Positions 54,736 to 63,490 are shown, numbered from the stretch's first letter. The stretch: 64,000 nucleotides of DNA from Unio delphinus (GCA_029339505.1 JAQISU010000179.1:12886001-12950000), one strand, 5' to 3'. Program-made: numbers and translations. The notes: generated by a model from the letters alone, not told the origin.

Positions 54736-55104
54736 TTAAATTCGAACAACACGAAAGACAAAAATACATAAAAGCCAAATGGATAAATACAAGAATAATA
54801 GACACAGGGAAACGATCAAAGTGGCATATAAACAAGTCACTGTACAACATTCTTTGTTGGGTAACAAACGTCTCCTAGAGGTAGTGTGTAATGTTCTTAT
54901 AGTCTCCTCTACAGGGGGTATAGTCACATACGTGTCCTCTCGAAAGGGTCTTTGTGGGGAAATGTCCATGACAGTTCTGTCTTGAACAGAGGGATTGTCT
55001 TCGGTGACAGATTCTTTTTCTTCTTCTGGTACTGTCACTAACACAGGTTTAAAAGTGACTTTTTTCACTCGACGATGAATTTTAGGAACACAGCGCTTGG
55101 GCAT
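54736..55104 (-). CDS. Protein with C-terminal membrane anchor, 122 aa
   Basis: MPKRCVPKIHRRVKKVTFKP is a basic N-terminus; an acidic middle and a long hydrophobic C-terminus (CLYATLIVSLCLLFLYLSIW and on) follow. It looks like a tail-anchored protein. Start 55104 is preferred to 55185, giving a 23-bp overlap with the next gene. No family recognised. Confidence 0.5.
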   Translation of the reverse strand: MPKRCVPKIHRRVKKVTFKPVLVTVPEEEKESVTEDNPSVQDRTVMDISPQRPFREDTYVTIPPVEETIRTLHTTSRRRLLPNKECCTVTCLYATLIVSLCLLFLYLSIWLLCIFVFRVVRI

Positions 55105-55330
55105 AATGGGATACTTCGTTTGTCCAAGCCTCAAAATCCCAACTTTTCCAGTGACGTACATCTGTCCAATGAGGGTGTAAATCACAAGCTACACACACAT
55201 CTTCGTACACTGCTTCCGTACGTAAAAGTTGACGAATCTTTTTTTCTTGGAGAGGTCGAGACGTATCCAGATGAAAGCGTAAGGCTTTGAACAGAATAAG
55301 TCTCTCGTGGACATTTAAAGGAGTCACCAT
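55082..55330 (-). CDS. Small unknown protein, 82 aa
   Basis: Has CVACDLHPHWTDVRHWKSWD, with Cys/His/Trp residues that could bind metal. No family recognised. It lies in a run of small accessory genes between the ATPase and the BIR gene. Confidence 0.45.
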   Translation of the reverse strand: MVTPLNVHERLILFKALRFHLDTSRPLQEKKIRQLLRTEAVYEDVCVACDLHPHWTDVRHWKSWDFEAWTNEVSHYAQALCS

Positions 55331-55336
55331 ACTGTC

Positions 55337-55555
55337 TTATTTTTTTGATAGGTAGTGTTCGTAAAGTGTCCACAAGGAATCGACAGGTAAACGAAATCCT
55401 AGAAAGCAAGTCACTAAAACACACACGACACGTCGACCCCAATTCATAGGGTACAGTTCTTGCAATAAGTGTTCGTAATCTTTCACCGTGTGAATCTTCT
55501 CATTGATATCCTTCCACGGAATCTGTTGGATCACCAATGATAAAGGTTGTGGCAT
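55337..55555 (-). CDS. Small unknown protein, 72 aa
   Basis: A helical N-terminus is followed by a short hydrophobic segment (VVCVLVTCFLGF) that could cross a membrane. GTATAAAAGAG lies about 12-20 nt before the ATG. No family recognised. Confidence 0.45.
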   Translation of the reverse strand: MPQPLSLVIQQIPWKDINEKIHTVKDYEHLLQELYPMNWGRRVVCVLVTCFLGFRLPVDSLWTLYEHYLSKK

Positions 55556-55595
55556 GGTCGTTCTCTTTTATACTTCTTTTTTAGGTCGAAGACTC

Positions 55596-55982
55596 TCAGT
55601 GTAGATTCAACCCAGAATTAAACACAGAATTAAATTTGCACAAAAAGCAAAAGTGATTAATATAACGTGTAATTTCGTCCCACTGCCATTCAGGGTAACG
55701 GTCAAGAAGGATCACAACATCTTCAGATGTAAACGTAGTAAATTGGTAACAGAGCAAAAAAATACCCTTAATCCAGAGAAATCTAATACGTTGGTTAATT
55801 TTTGTCACTTGCCTCTTGTGAATTTCACGACACAAATGTTCTACAGTCACCCATTGAGATTTTTCTTTAGCAAGACCTTGCCAAACGTCCTTGTAGATCT
55901 TCTCTTGCAATTCGTATGGTAATCCTTGAATATGATGTTTTAGAGAGGGCTTATATACTGGTCTAGGTGTATTACACGACAT
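55596..55982 (-). CDS. Unknown accessory protein, possibly F-box-like, 128 aa
   Basis: GLPYELQEKIYKDVW resembles the LPxEL-xKI opening of F-box motifs, which recruit SCF ubiquitin ligases; the rest (WDEITRYINHFCFLCKFN) is not diagnostic. The position next to the BIR gene would fit a host-modulating gene, but this is speculative. It may be a false resemblance. Confidence 0.4.
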   Translation of the reverse strand: MSCNTPRPVYKPSLKHHIQGLPYELQEKIYKDVWQGLAKEKSQWVTVEHLCREIHKRQVTKINQRIRFLWIKGIFLLCYQFTTFTSEDVVILLDRYPEWQWDEITRYINHFCFLCKFNSVFNSGLNLH

Positions 55983-55994
55983 GGAGTAGTAGTG

Positions 55995-56660
55995 TCACTT
56001 CCAATCACTAGGTCCTACTAAAGGTAGGTATTGACAATTCGGAGACCATCGAGCATGTTCCAAGTAAGCGGAATCTTTCTGTTCCCACTCGTAAATGGAT
56101 ACACCACAACTGAAACACTTGACTTTATCTCCTTCGCCCAAGTAGAAAAATCCAGCTCTGGCTAATTCTTCAGGAGTTGGTCCAGGCAGATATTTTGGCC
56201 ATTTATCTTTGAAGGTTTGAAATCGACTTTTAAAGTGACAGTATTCAGGCAAACTCGTCGGGAACGAATATTCGACTCTCCTCACTTCTGTTCGATGCAG
56301 GTACGGTGAAATTCCTAGGAGTCCACGATAACGTGTGGCACCGCTTTCGCATCCCTCAGGTTTGACACGCACAGCATCACTTTCCACGGTAGATATAGGG
56401 GTAGTAGTCATAGCAACGTTCCCACGATATCCAGCTGAATCGCTAACGTCACAGCTTCTGGCATCACTACAATCGTAAGGTTCACCATCGCACTCTGTAA
56501 CGCAATTACAGTGCATACCGCAAGGACACTTACAGTTTCCTTCCGGACAACTTCCGTTGCAATGCATAGGTCTTATCCATCCAGTACTTTTCACACTCTG
56601 GAAAGGTACATTTGTTTTACAATCCCCAAACTTGAATGATGTCTGTTTAAATGGATTCAT
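55995..56660 (-). CDS. BIR-domain (IAP-type) protein, 221 aa
   Basis: One baculovirus-IAP-repeat: CFSCGVSIYEWEQ, then HARWSPNC near the C-terminus, giving the exact C-x2-C-x16-H-x6-C zinc pattern, preceded by the GFFYLGEGDKVKC strand. No RING domain follows. The N-terminal third has a separate cysteine-rich patch (CPEGNCKCPCGMHCNC). BIR proteins of baculoviruses and other large DNA viruses block caspases, so this may delay cell death. ATATAAAAAGGG is about 50 nt upstream, within the polymerase 3' end. Confidence 0.88.
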   Translation of the reverse strand: MNPFKQTSFKFGDCKTNVPFQSVKSTGWIRPMHCNGSCPEGNCKCPCGMHCNCVTECDGEPYDCSDARSCDVSDSAGYRGNVAMTTTPISTVESDAVRVKPEGCESGATRYRGLLGISPYLHRTEVRRVEYSFPTSLPEYCHFKSRFQTFKDKWPKYLPGPTPEELARAGFFYLGEGDKVKCFSCGVSIYEWEQKDSAYLEHARWSPNCQYLPLVGPSDWK

Positions 56661-56694
56661 CTTCTTTTCGCTTGGCTGTGTTAGTCACAATGAA

Positions 56695-59600
56695 CTATTG
56701 GTCTTGGACAATGTCCCTTTTTATATGCTGCTCAATGTCGACGTGACCGTACGGGAGAGTGAAGTGATTGGGATGTCGTACTCTTTTTTGGTACACGATT
56801 TGATAGACTTTTTCCAAAGGTCGGCTAACGATTTGGTGTGTAGGTAAACGGACAATCTTGTGCGGTTCGTGGGTAGTCACTTGAAACGTTTCATCCTGTC
56901 CCGACTGTAAGGCTTCTTGTAGCACGTTAAAGTTCACCACTCGACTGGTGCGATAATTGAGAGTCAATCCTTTCACTTTACATTTGGTGTGCATTTCTCC
57001 TTGTGGGTCTCGGTATTCGTAACCGTAATTTTTAGGACCGCCACTTGCAAAACATAGAATCTTGTCATCGGGATGTTCATCGGTCCAGGCTCCTAAACGG
57101 TCTTCTTCGATGACAGGGTTACACTGGTTCGGTCGGTGAATGTAGATGCAACTGTCCGTGTCAAAATACAACACACGATCTCCTAACAGTTCTAACACTT
57201 CGTACAATTTTAAACGAGCGTGGGCTGTCACGTAAGCCGCAATGATGACATTTCCAAATTTGTCGGCTTCTACAAAGTCTAGTTCTTCTTCGTAATTGAC
57301 TAAGATCAAGTCCTCACGAATGACGTCCACGTGTTTCATGACTTTGGTTTTGTCGTGAATCATCTGGAAGTAGCGAGACGGCTCGGACAAATACTCCGTC
57401 TTGGGTAAAGAGGGTCGTTGTGCCATTTTACCCCACAAGCAATTGAGCATCACTTTGGCAAACGACCGCCTTCCTTCGTTTTTCTCGATGTGGTCTAAAG
57501 TGATACCTTCCTGCTCCCGATATTTTTCTTTGAATATCTTTTGGTCTTCGGGAGTGTGGCACCAGGAAGGATAGCCACTAGCTTCTTGTTTTAGTTTTAA
57601 AAAAGCATCCACGTAGTCTGCAAAAATACCTTTCTGTCTCTCGTCGCCCTTGCGGTATTGTTGTGTTTTGGGAAAGTGATAAATTTCGTACACTTCTAAC
57701 AGTTGGTATCCCAGGTCCAGAGCTTTAAACAATTCCACGCTCACCCACGTTCCTGTCAAGGCACGTTCTTCCTGAGTGTGCTGACAAGGTTGGTCTTGGT
57801 TGCACATTTCGGCACATGTGCGACACAAAGGAAACATCAGTTTTCCTTGGCAATGGTGAGGTAAAACGGGATGGTACAAGTCTGTGGGAGGTAAGACTTT
57901 ACACTTGATCAATCCTTCGTACTGACGAATGTGGTCCAAGTCAATGTGTTCTGTCATCAATTCTGGATGCCCTACGGGAAAGTGACAATATTTGCACACG
58001 TAAGGATACAGCGAACACACGTCCAAGTATTTGATTTCTTCTCCCTTCTCTTCGTCCGCTTGGTACAGCAAACAAGTGGCATTCGTTCGTCCTCCGTACA
58101 AACTATCCCGGGGGTTCAATGGGTCCACCCACTTGTAACTTTCTACGATGCGTTTAAACTCGGGATCGGTTTTCAAACGCTGATCGTACTCGTGTTCCCA
58201 CATTTCCACTACCTGGTATCCTTGATGTTCTAACTTCAAACGTCGCTGACACGTGGTCTGGTACAAATCTTCCATGGTTCGTTGTAAAAACTGATTTTTG
58301 GTGTTACGCTGAGGGTAGCATAGGGGACATCCGTGAAATAAACATCCGTTAAACTCGTACACGATCTGAGGGTTTTCTAAGTCCCAACCATCTACCGAAT
58401 ACGTTCCGATGGCCTTTTCGCCTCCTCCGTTGCGAGCGTGTTGGATCCATTTGTCTTCCTTGTCGCACAAGTAATGGAGCCAGCGTAGGGCTTTAACCGA
58501 GTATTGACGTTTGACAAAATTTGTCGTTTGAGGACTGATGACCGCTAGAGTATTTTCGGGCATAAAGCGTTTTCGGTACACTAAGGAACATGCTTTGGCA
58601 ATGGTACAAGCTTCTTTCAAAGGATCGATCCCTCCGTACTCCATGAACAGTTCTCGAAATTTTCCACAACAGCGTCGTAAAATGTCCACGTCAGATCGAC
58701 AATACTTTAACATTTCTTCTTGAATGTCAAAGGGGTCCGAGGCGTGAGTCTGGTACCAAGCATGGAAAGCTTCTCGTTGTTCGGTGCGCATGTTGTCGGG
58801 GTCGTAGTCGTCAACCTCAGGCAAATGGGGTAGAATGGTATGTTGATTGGCTTCGGTATTAAAAAAGTGTGGAAAATAACCTTTGGCCATTTCTGTCATT
58901 CCAAACGTTTTAGGCATGCGACTTAATGGCATGGCCAAGTAACACATCGAATCTTTAAACTGTACTTGTCCTACTTGCATATAAATGATTTTGGCTCCGT
59001 TCAAAGTCACTTGAGGCCGTTCGGTACTTTGTTCCGCATAGTATCTAAGCAGAAATTGCCCATCGTATCCCGAGAAATTGTGAGCCATGACTGTGGCATG
59101 ACAATGACACTCGCCGTAACGTTCGATGTCTTCTGGACTCCACGTTTCGTCGATGGGGTTTAGGATCCATTGGGCAAAATCGGCTAGCGTATTTGACCCT
59201 CGAAAGATTTTTTCACGTCCTCCAGGAATCTTGCTGCAGTGAGGGCAATGACTAAAGATAGGTTCTTGGATGCACTGCTCGCACGCACGGTGAGCCACGC
59301 AGAAATTAGGAATGTGAATACCAGTTTCTTGCATGCATTCGAAATCAAAAAAGATAAAATTCCCTTTCTTCTGGGTATCTTCTGGTCGGGGTTGATATTT
59401 TTGAATGAAGCATTCGTGCTCCTAGTCCACAATTTGGCGACAAATGTGACATCGTTTCTTCCCTCGACAAACGTGTAACTTAACACTATTGGTACGTATG
59501 CCTTGTCCACAAGTAGGACACAATCTCAGAAGCTGACAAGTACTTTTCTGCTGTGAACCTTGCATCTTCAAATGTTGTTGGTAACAGGTAAGACTGACAA

Positions 59601-60765
59601 AAGTGCGCTGACACACAGGGCAATGCACTCGTACTTGTCCTTTGTCCAGACAAGGTTGAGAGGCCAAACATCCCTCACATTTCGATCCACAATGCTTGTG
59701 TTGTTCTCGATTGTTATAACCATAGTCACATTTTTCACAGTAGTAACTGAATTTCAGAAATCCAGTGATACTGGTAATGGTATCAAAATGACCATCGTGA
59801 TGATAGACGTGAATGTATTTTCCGTCTTTGAAATCGTGGCCTCGAAACAAAAGAGGACCACGCACTTCTTGAGGGTGTACTTTCAAAGTGTAACGTGGAG
59901 CCAAGACGTCTTGCAACTTTTGCATTTCTGGAATACCGCAAGGGGTATCTTTGGATATCCCCGCTTGCTGTAACAGGAGTTCTGCTTCACTTCGTTGTTT
60001 GGCTCGGTCCGATTGTCGAATAGTTTCCCAGGCTCTTTTCCATTCTATCGTCTCGTTCTTGTTGACATACATTTGTCCCACGACGATGGCACGGGCTAAA
60101 CACATCTGGTCTTGAGGATTGTTAATTCGGACGAGGCTTCGCTTCATGTTACGAAGGCTGTCCACCAATAACACTTTTTTGCGTCCGGTCCCCTCAGGAA
60201 GAGACACGTGGGTCATGAACAGTGTGGCTTTTCCATCGGTGATGTGAAACTTGTCGTTGGATTGTTGCACATGTTGAATTTTGTCGATGACTTTGGAAGG
60301 TGTTAATTCTGATGGGTTAGTAAACTCGATCCAAACGGGAGAGTTTAAATTATCGTGATGAATAGAAAGTCTCAAGCGATCGTCTTCTTTGGCTTGACAT
60401 TGCTGTTTCAATGCAGTTAACACAGAATCCCACATCTCGGTAATGAACCCTTCTGTATTCTCCAAAGGTACATTGGCCTTGAAATCTTTAAACTTTACGG
60501 CATACGTGTAAGCCGTTGTTCTAAATTTTCGAGAGGAACGCTTTTCCGTCTCTCGAATGTGATAGTAATTTTCAGGGTTTACTAAGGGTGGTGCACTTTG
60601 CTTGGACGTCGATTGCTTAGGCGTAGATTCGGGCTCACTCATGTCATCTTCAAAATCACTGGCATGAATTTGAGCCAAGACTTCAGCTACTGTGCTAGGC
60701 GATACATTACGTTTCTGTCTCTTACTATCTTTTCCTTTCTCCACAACATGATGTGGTCTTTTCAT
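56695..60765 (-). pseudogene. POLB: Protein-primed family B DNA polymerase with one in-frame TAG
   Basis: One frame of 1356 codons is interrupted only by TAG at 59422-59424. The N-terminal 447 codons end in several CxxC zinc pairs (CPVCQRTF, CPTCGQG, CHICRQ). After the stop come the exonuclease motifs (FFDFEC, HNFSGYDGQF, YCRSDVD) and polymerase motifs A (DVCSLYPYV), B (KVMLNCLWGK) and C (YFDTDS), all with catalytic residues present. The exonuclease I motif lies between the stop and the next ATG at 59334, so restart there would lose it. Either a recent nonsense mutation or read-through. It copies the element from protein-primed ends in related viruses. Confidence 0.92.
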
Positions 60766-60886
60766 CTTGTCTGCAAAAAGTCAAATGACTACCTTTTAAA
60801 GGCCATGACCCCTATATATTCATGTCCGATCCGTGCATATATAAAGGGTTAGTGTCTAACGGTTCAGTATTCATTTCACTCTCACA
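60766..60886. promoter_or_regulatory. Divergent promoter of polymerase and zinc-knuckle genes
   Basis: CATATATAAAGGG at about 60835-60847 faces the + gene, with ATG 60899-type leader TCAGTATTCATT. Minus-strand AATATATAGGGG at about 60814-60825 faces the polymerase. Confidence 0.6.
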
Positions 60887-61381
60887 TTGACCAGAACGAT
60901 GAAAGAACCTACAGAAGTGGAACTTCTCATCAGAGCTTTACGTGGGGTCATACGAAAGTTTTCGTCAGACCAGCCGACGGCCTACTCTTCCTCCTATCGA
61001 GATAAAAGTCAAGATACTTGCTATATCTGTAAGAAGAAAGGACATTGGGCTACAGAATGTTCAGATCGTGACAAAAATAAAAAAGGTACCAATAGAGACA
61101 AAAGTCAAGATACCTGTTATTATTGTAAAGAGAAAGGACATTGGTCTCCAAACTGTCCTAAGAAACAACAGGAGCAGGAGGAGGAGGAGGAGGAGGCGGA
61201 GGAAGAGGAGGAGGAGGAGGAGGAAAGAAATTCTGAACAGGAGGAGAAAGAGGTACCCTCCTCCAAGGAAGAACCCCGTCACGTTCACAAAAACAAGAAA
61301 AGAAGACGAAACGAAAGTGAAGAGGAAGAAGAAAAAGAAAAACGTGTGACAGTAAAGAAAATGAAAAAACAGAAAGAGTGA
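60887..61381 (+). CDS. Two-zinc-knuckle protein with acidic and basic tail, 164 aa
   Basis: Two CCHC zinc knuckles, CYICKKKGHWATEC and CYYCKEKGHWSPNC (C-x2-C-x4-H-x4-C), at about residues 44-57 and 76-89, resemble retroviral nucleocapsid and bind single-stranded nucleic acid in known families. A glutamate run (about 95-120) and a Lys/Arg-Glu tail follow. Apart from the outermost gene at 62564 it is the only + strand gene of element C, divergent from the polymerase. The ATG is most likely 60899 (MKEPTEVELL). No histone-type stem-loop follows it. Confidence 0.8.
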   Translation: MTRTMKEPTEVELLIRALRGVIRKFSSDQPTAYSSSYRDKSQDTCYICKKKGHWATECSDRDKNKKGTNRDKSQDTCYYCKEKGHWSPNCPKKQQEQEEEEEEAEEEEEEEEERNSEQEEKEVPSSKEEPRHVHKNKKRRRNESEEEEEKEKRVTVKKMKKQKE

Positions 61382-61645
61382 AACAGAAGAAAACTTATGA
61401 ACTTTTTAAAAATGGTATTGTGTTATGTTATGTTGTGATATTGAATTGTAGCGTTTGTACTAGAATACACCAGAGAGAAAAAACATAAGTGTCTCTTGGT
61501 TTTGATTTGATAGAATAAGAACCTACACTCACACATTCCTTCACTCACACGTACATCATGGATTTTAAAAAATATATAAAAGGACTTTTGAGTTTTCATT
61601 GAATTAGGCAATTGAAATAGTATTTCTTTTCGAAATAATTGGAGT
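61382..61645. other. Convergent intergenic stretch
   Basis: No gene. Contains GAAAAGAAATA on the minus strand (61623-61636), the purine box of the neighbouring stem-loop. Confidence 0.5.
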
Positions 61646-61661
61646 GGCCCTGAAAAGGACC
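61646..61661 (-). terminator. Histone-type 3' stem-loop
   Basis: Minus strand CCAAC-GGTCCTTTTCAGGGCC-ACTCC with one G-U pair; GAAAAGA starts 15 nt downstream. It lies 33 nt after the stop of 61695-62345. Confidence 0.86.
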
Positions 61662-61694
61662 GTTGGTGTTTTGATTGTTTAAAACAAAACAAAC

Positions 61695-62345
61695 TCAGAA
61701 ACGGGACGAAATCCTTTTGAGCTGTCTTAAGCCTTTGCCACGGCCAAGGCCTACTTCGGGACTGGTGGTTCCTGTCAATGATTTGGTAGAAATCACTAAC
61801 GGTGGTAAGGTAGACGTAGTCACAGAGAGATCGGGTTGTTTCGCTCGAGAAGGTCTTTTTCTCTTCGGTCGTGATAAAGAAGTCTGATACATTTGTTTCA
61901 GACTCCTTAACTCAGCTAAAATATCTAAAAGTACCGTCGTGACCGTTTGATTTTCACTATTTTCTTTCTGTCCTTGGTCTTCATTCTTCTCTGTTGCTGT
62001 TGCTGCTGCTGCTGCTACTGTTTCTTCCTGGTGTTTCCTTCTTGCTTCTTCTTCCTGCTGTTGCATAAGAAAAGTTTGTTCTTCTACTTTCTGTTGTTGT
62101 AAAAATCGCTCCAATGCTTCTTTTTGTCTCTGCTTAAAATCATCGACGTGTCCATAAGAAGATACAGAAGGCAACGAAGGTTCCGGAATAAATTCTTGCG
62201 ATGTTAAAAAATCCACAATATCCCAGTTAAAATCAACTTCTTCTGGATGTAGATTTGTCATGACTTTAGTAGTCACTGTTGGCCCATGACTTGCTGTCTC
62301 TACTCCTGACTCACTCCAATTCATCGTCTTCTTACTGTCCGCCAT
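61695..62345 (-). CDS. Right terminal-gene protein, 216 aa
   Basis: MADSKKTMNWSESGVETASH starts the protein. A Gln/Glu-rich coiled coil with a polyalanine run (about 75-125), the LLDILAELRSLKQMY helix (about 145-160) and a basic tail (SRPKRKRPSRAKQ) follow. Function unknown. The longer frame to 62486 is rejected because TATA (62395-62402) and CRE-like TGACGTCA lie inside it. The truncated copy at 1960-2415 shares the start. Histone-type 3' end. Confidence 0.72.
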   Translation of the reverse strand: MADSKKTMNWSESGVETASHGPTVTTKVMTNLHPEEVDFNWDIVDFLTSQEFIPEPSLPSVSSYGHVDDFKQRQKEALERFLQQQKVEEQTFLMQQQEEEARRKHQEETVAAAAATATEKNEDQGQKENSENQTVTTVLLDILAELRSLKQMYQTSLSRPKRKRPSRAKQPDLSVTTSTLPPLVISTKSLTGTTSPEVGLGRGKGLRQLKRISSRF

Positions 62346-62563
62346 GATTGACAACTCTGTCTCATCGATTGACTGCGCACAGACGCTAGTACCTCTATAT
62401 AGAAAAGGTGACGTCACATACCGCTCTCTTCCGATTGGATGGCTGTGCCTGACTTTTGTAACGCGTGTTTGGATTGGTCGATACACTCAATCCGTTTCAA
62501 TCCGCTCTTCCCCTATAAATAACCGCAGTTCACGGCATTCGCTTCACCTGTTCTCATCACAAG
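62346..62563. promoter_or_regulatory. Divergent promoter with CRE, CCAAT and two TATA boxes
   Basis: TATATAG (minus) lies at 62395-62402 and a perfect CRE palindrome TGACGTCA at 62409-62416. ATTGG boxes are at about 62434 and 62472, and TATAAATA (plus) at 62514-62521. Conserved at 1742-1959. Confidence 0.7.
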
Positions 62564-62797
62564 ATGTGGACTAACGTTGAATCGTCAACCCTTGTGTCTA
62601 GCATGCTGTTTAGGACTGACATACCCATGTATGTCAGATCATCATGGAGTGTCATTCATAGGACGGAGACAGCCTATTGGAAGAGAAGAGTCTATGTGGA
62701 AAGACAAGGTTGCTTGAAGAGAGTTCTCTTCTATGGACCCACAGTAAGGAGAAGTTTAAGGAAGAGAAGAAGATCTGTGAGATGTCCTCTGTGTTAA
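62564..62797 (+). CDS. Outermost right terminal protein, small basic, 77 aa
   Basis: MWTNVESSTLVSSMLFRTDI begins the protein and RRSLRKRRRSVRCPLC ends it. Near-identical copy at 1508-1741. Family unknown; arginine-rich end suggests nucleic-acid binding or a nuclear signal. TATA box 43 nt upstream and histone-type stem-loop 27 nt after the stop, at the TIR edge. Confidence 0.72.
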   Translation: MWTNVESSTLVSSMLFRTDIPMYVRSSWSVIHRTETAYWKRRVYVERQGCLKRVLFYGPTVRRSLRKRRRSVRCPLC

Positions 62798-62824
62798 CAA
62801 GACAACGTTAACATTACACATAAC

Positions 62825-62840
62825 GGTCCTTTTCAGGGCC
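62825..62840 (+). terminator. Histone-type 3' stem-loop
   Basis: AACGGTCCTTTTCAGGGCC then ACTCA; GAAAAGA starts 14 nt downstream. It forms the inner edge of the right TIR. Confidence 0.87.
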
Positions 62841-63151
62841 ACTCATAGGTCTCGAAAAGATAGTAGCTTTCTTTGCCGCCCTTTTTTCCCTTGTCCCTAT
62901 ATAGACCCACCCTGTTCCATTTCCCTTGACGCTATATAGGCCCACCCTGTTCCATTTCCCTTGACTCTCTATAGGCCCACCCTGTTCCATTTCCCTTGAC
63001 CCTATAGTGCCCCAAGCTGTTTTGACCCTATAGTGCCCCAAGCTGTTTTTGACTGGATTTTCCCTTGACCCTATAAATCTTGACCCTATAGTGCCCCAAG
63101 CTGTTTTTGACTGGGTTTTCCATAGACCCTATAGTGCCCCCTATTACTACT
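62825..63151 (-). repeat. Terminal inverted repeat, right end of element C
   Basis: Inverted copy of 42553-42879, with about two differences seen by eye; ends GCCCCCTATTACTACT. Confidence 0.95.
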
Positions 63152-63157
63152 GTTAGC
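63152..63157. repeat. Target-site duplication GTTAGC, right copy
   Basis: Matches 42547-42552. Confidence 0.95.
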
Positions 63158-63402
63158 CCGTATTTGTAAACACCATCATGCGGCAGAAATAATATATCAG
63201 CCTGATGAATCTCATTAGGAACGGTCACATCAAAATGCGAGTAGTTAATTTGTTTAGGCGGTGGTAGATAAATTTGCCATATCGCCTGTTTGGAAAATCA
63301 GTCCGCTGCAGTGGTATATTTCACCTTCGCGGCGCTAGCGAGTTTACCGATTGCTGCTTTACCCCTCCAGTATCCTTTTGGAGAATAATAAATAGATTCC
63401 AT
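63158..63402 (-). pseudogene. Integrase (rve) N-terminal part of element B, split by element C
   Basis: Starts MESIYYSPKGYWRGK at 63402 and reads WQIYLPPPKQINYSHFDV and VPNEIHQADILFLPHD up to the insertion site. It parallels the element A integrase (MEKIYYSPMGYFMGK, VPNEVHQADILYLPHD). A TGA lies in frame at 63298-63300, so the gene was already decaying or decayed after the split. Continues at 42546 on the far side of element C. Confidence 0.9.
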
Positions 63403-63409
63403 GGTGTTA

Positions 63410-63490
63410 TTAATTACCAGCACCTAACATCAATTTACCTTTCATTGCCGATTTTATCAACCATGAAGCCAATTTGTAATTTCAAGCCTC
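63410..63490 (-). pseudogene. C-terminal end of PLA2-type protein of element B
   Basis: KLASWLIKSAMKGKLMLGAG then stop matches KLASFAIKSAMKSKLLFGAS at the end of element A's PLA2 gene, likewise just upstream of the integrase start. Everything further upstream is missing, so element B is truncated here. Confidence 0.7.

Larger units (their letters stand above)
42553..63151. mobile_element. Element C: near-intact 20.6-kb Polinton (Maverick)
   Basis: Bounded by 327-bp TIRs with only about two mismatches seen by eye and by a perfect 6-bp duplication. Contains protein-primed PolB, rve integrase, packaging ATPase, adenovirus-type protease, major capsid and penton proteins: the complete diagnostic set. 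Accessory genes include a BIR protein and a zinc-knuckle protein. All frames but the polymerase are unbroken, and the TIRs have barely diverged, so insertion is recent. Size and termini (AG...CT) are typical. Confidence 0.95.

Noticed and set aside
63028..63228. 66-aa frame joining integrase sequence to TIR sequence
   Set aside because: An accidental fusion across the element C insertion junction.
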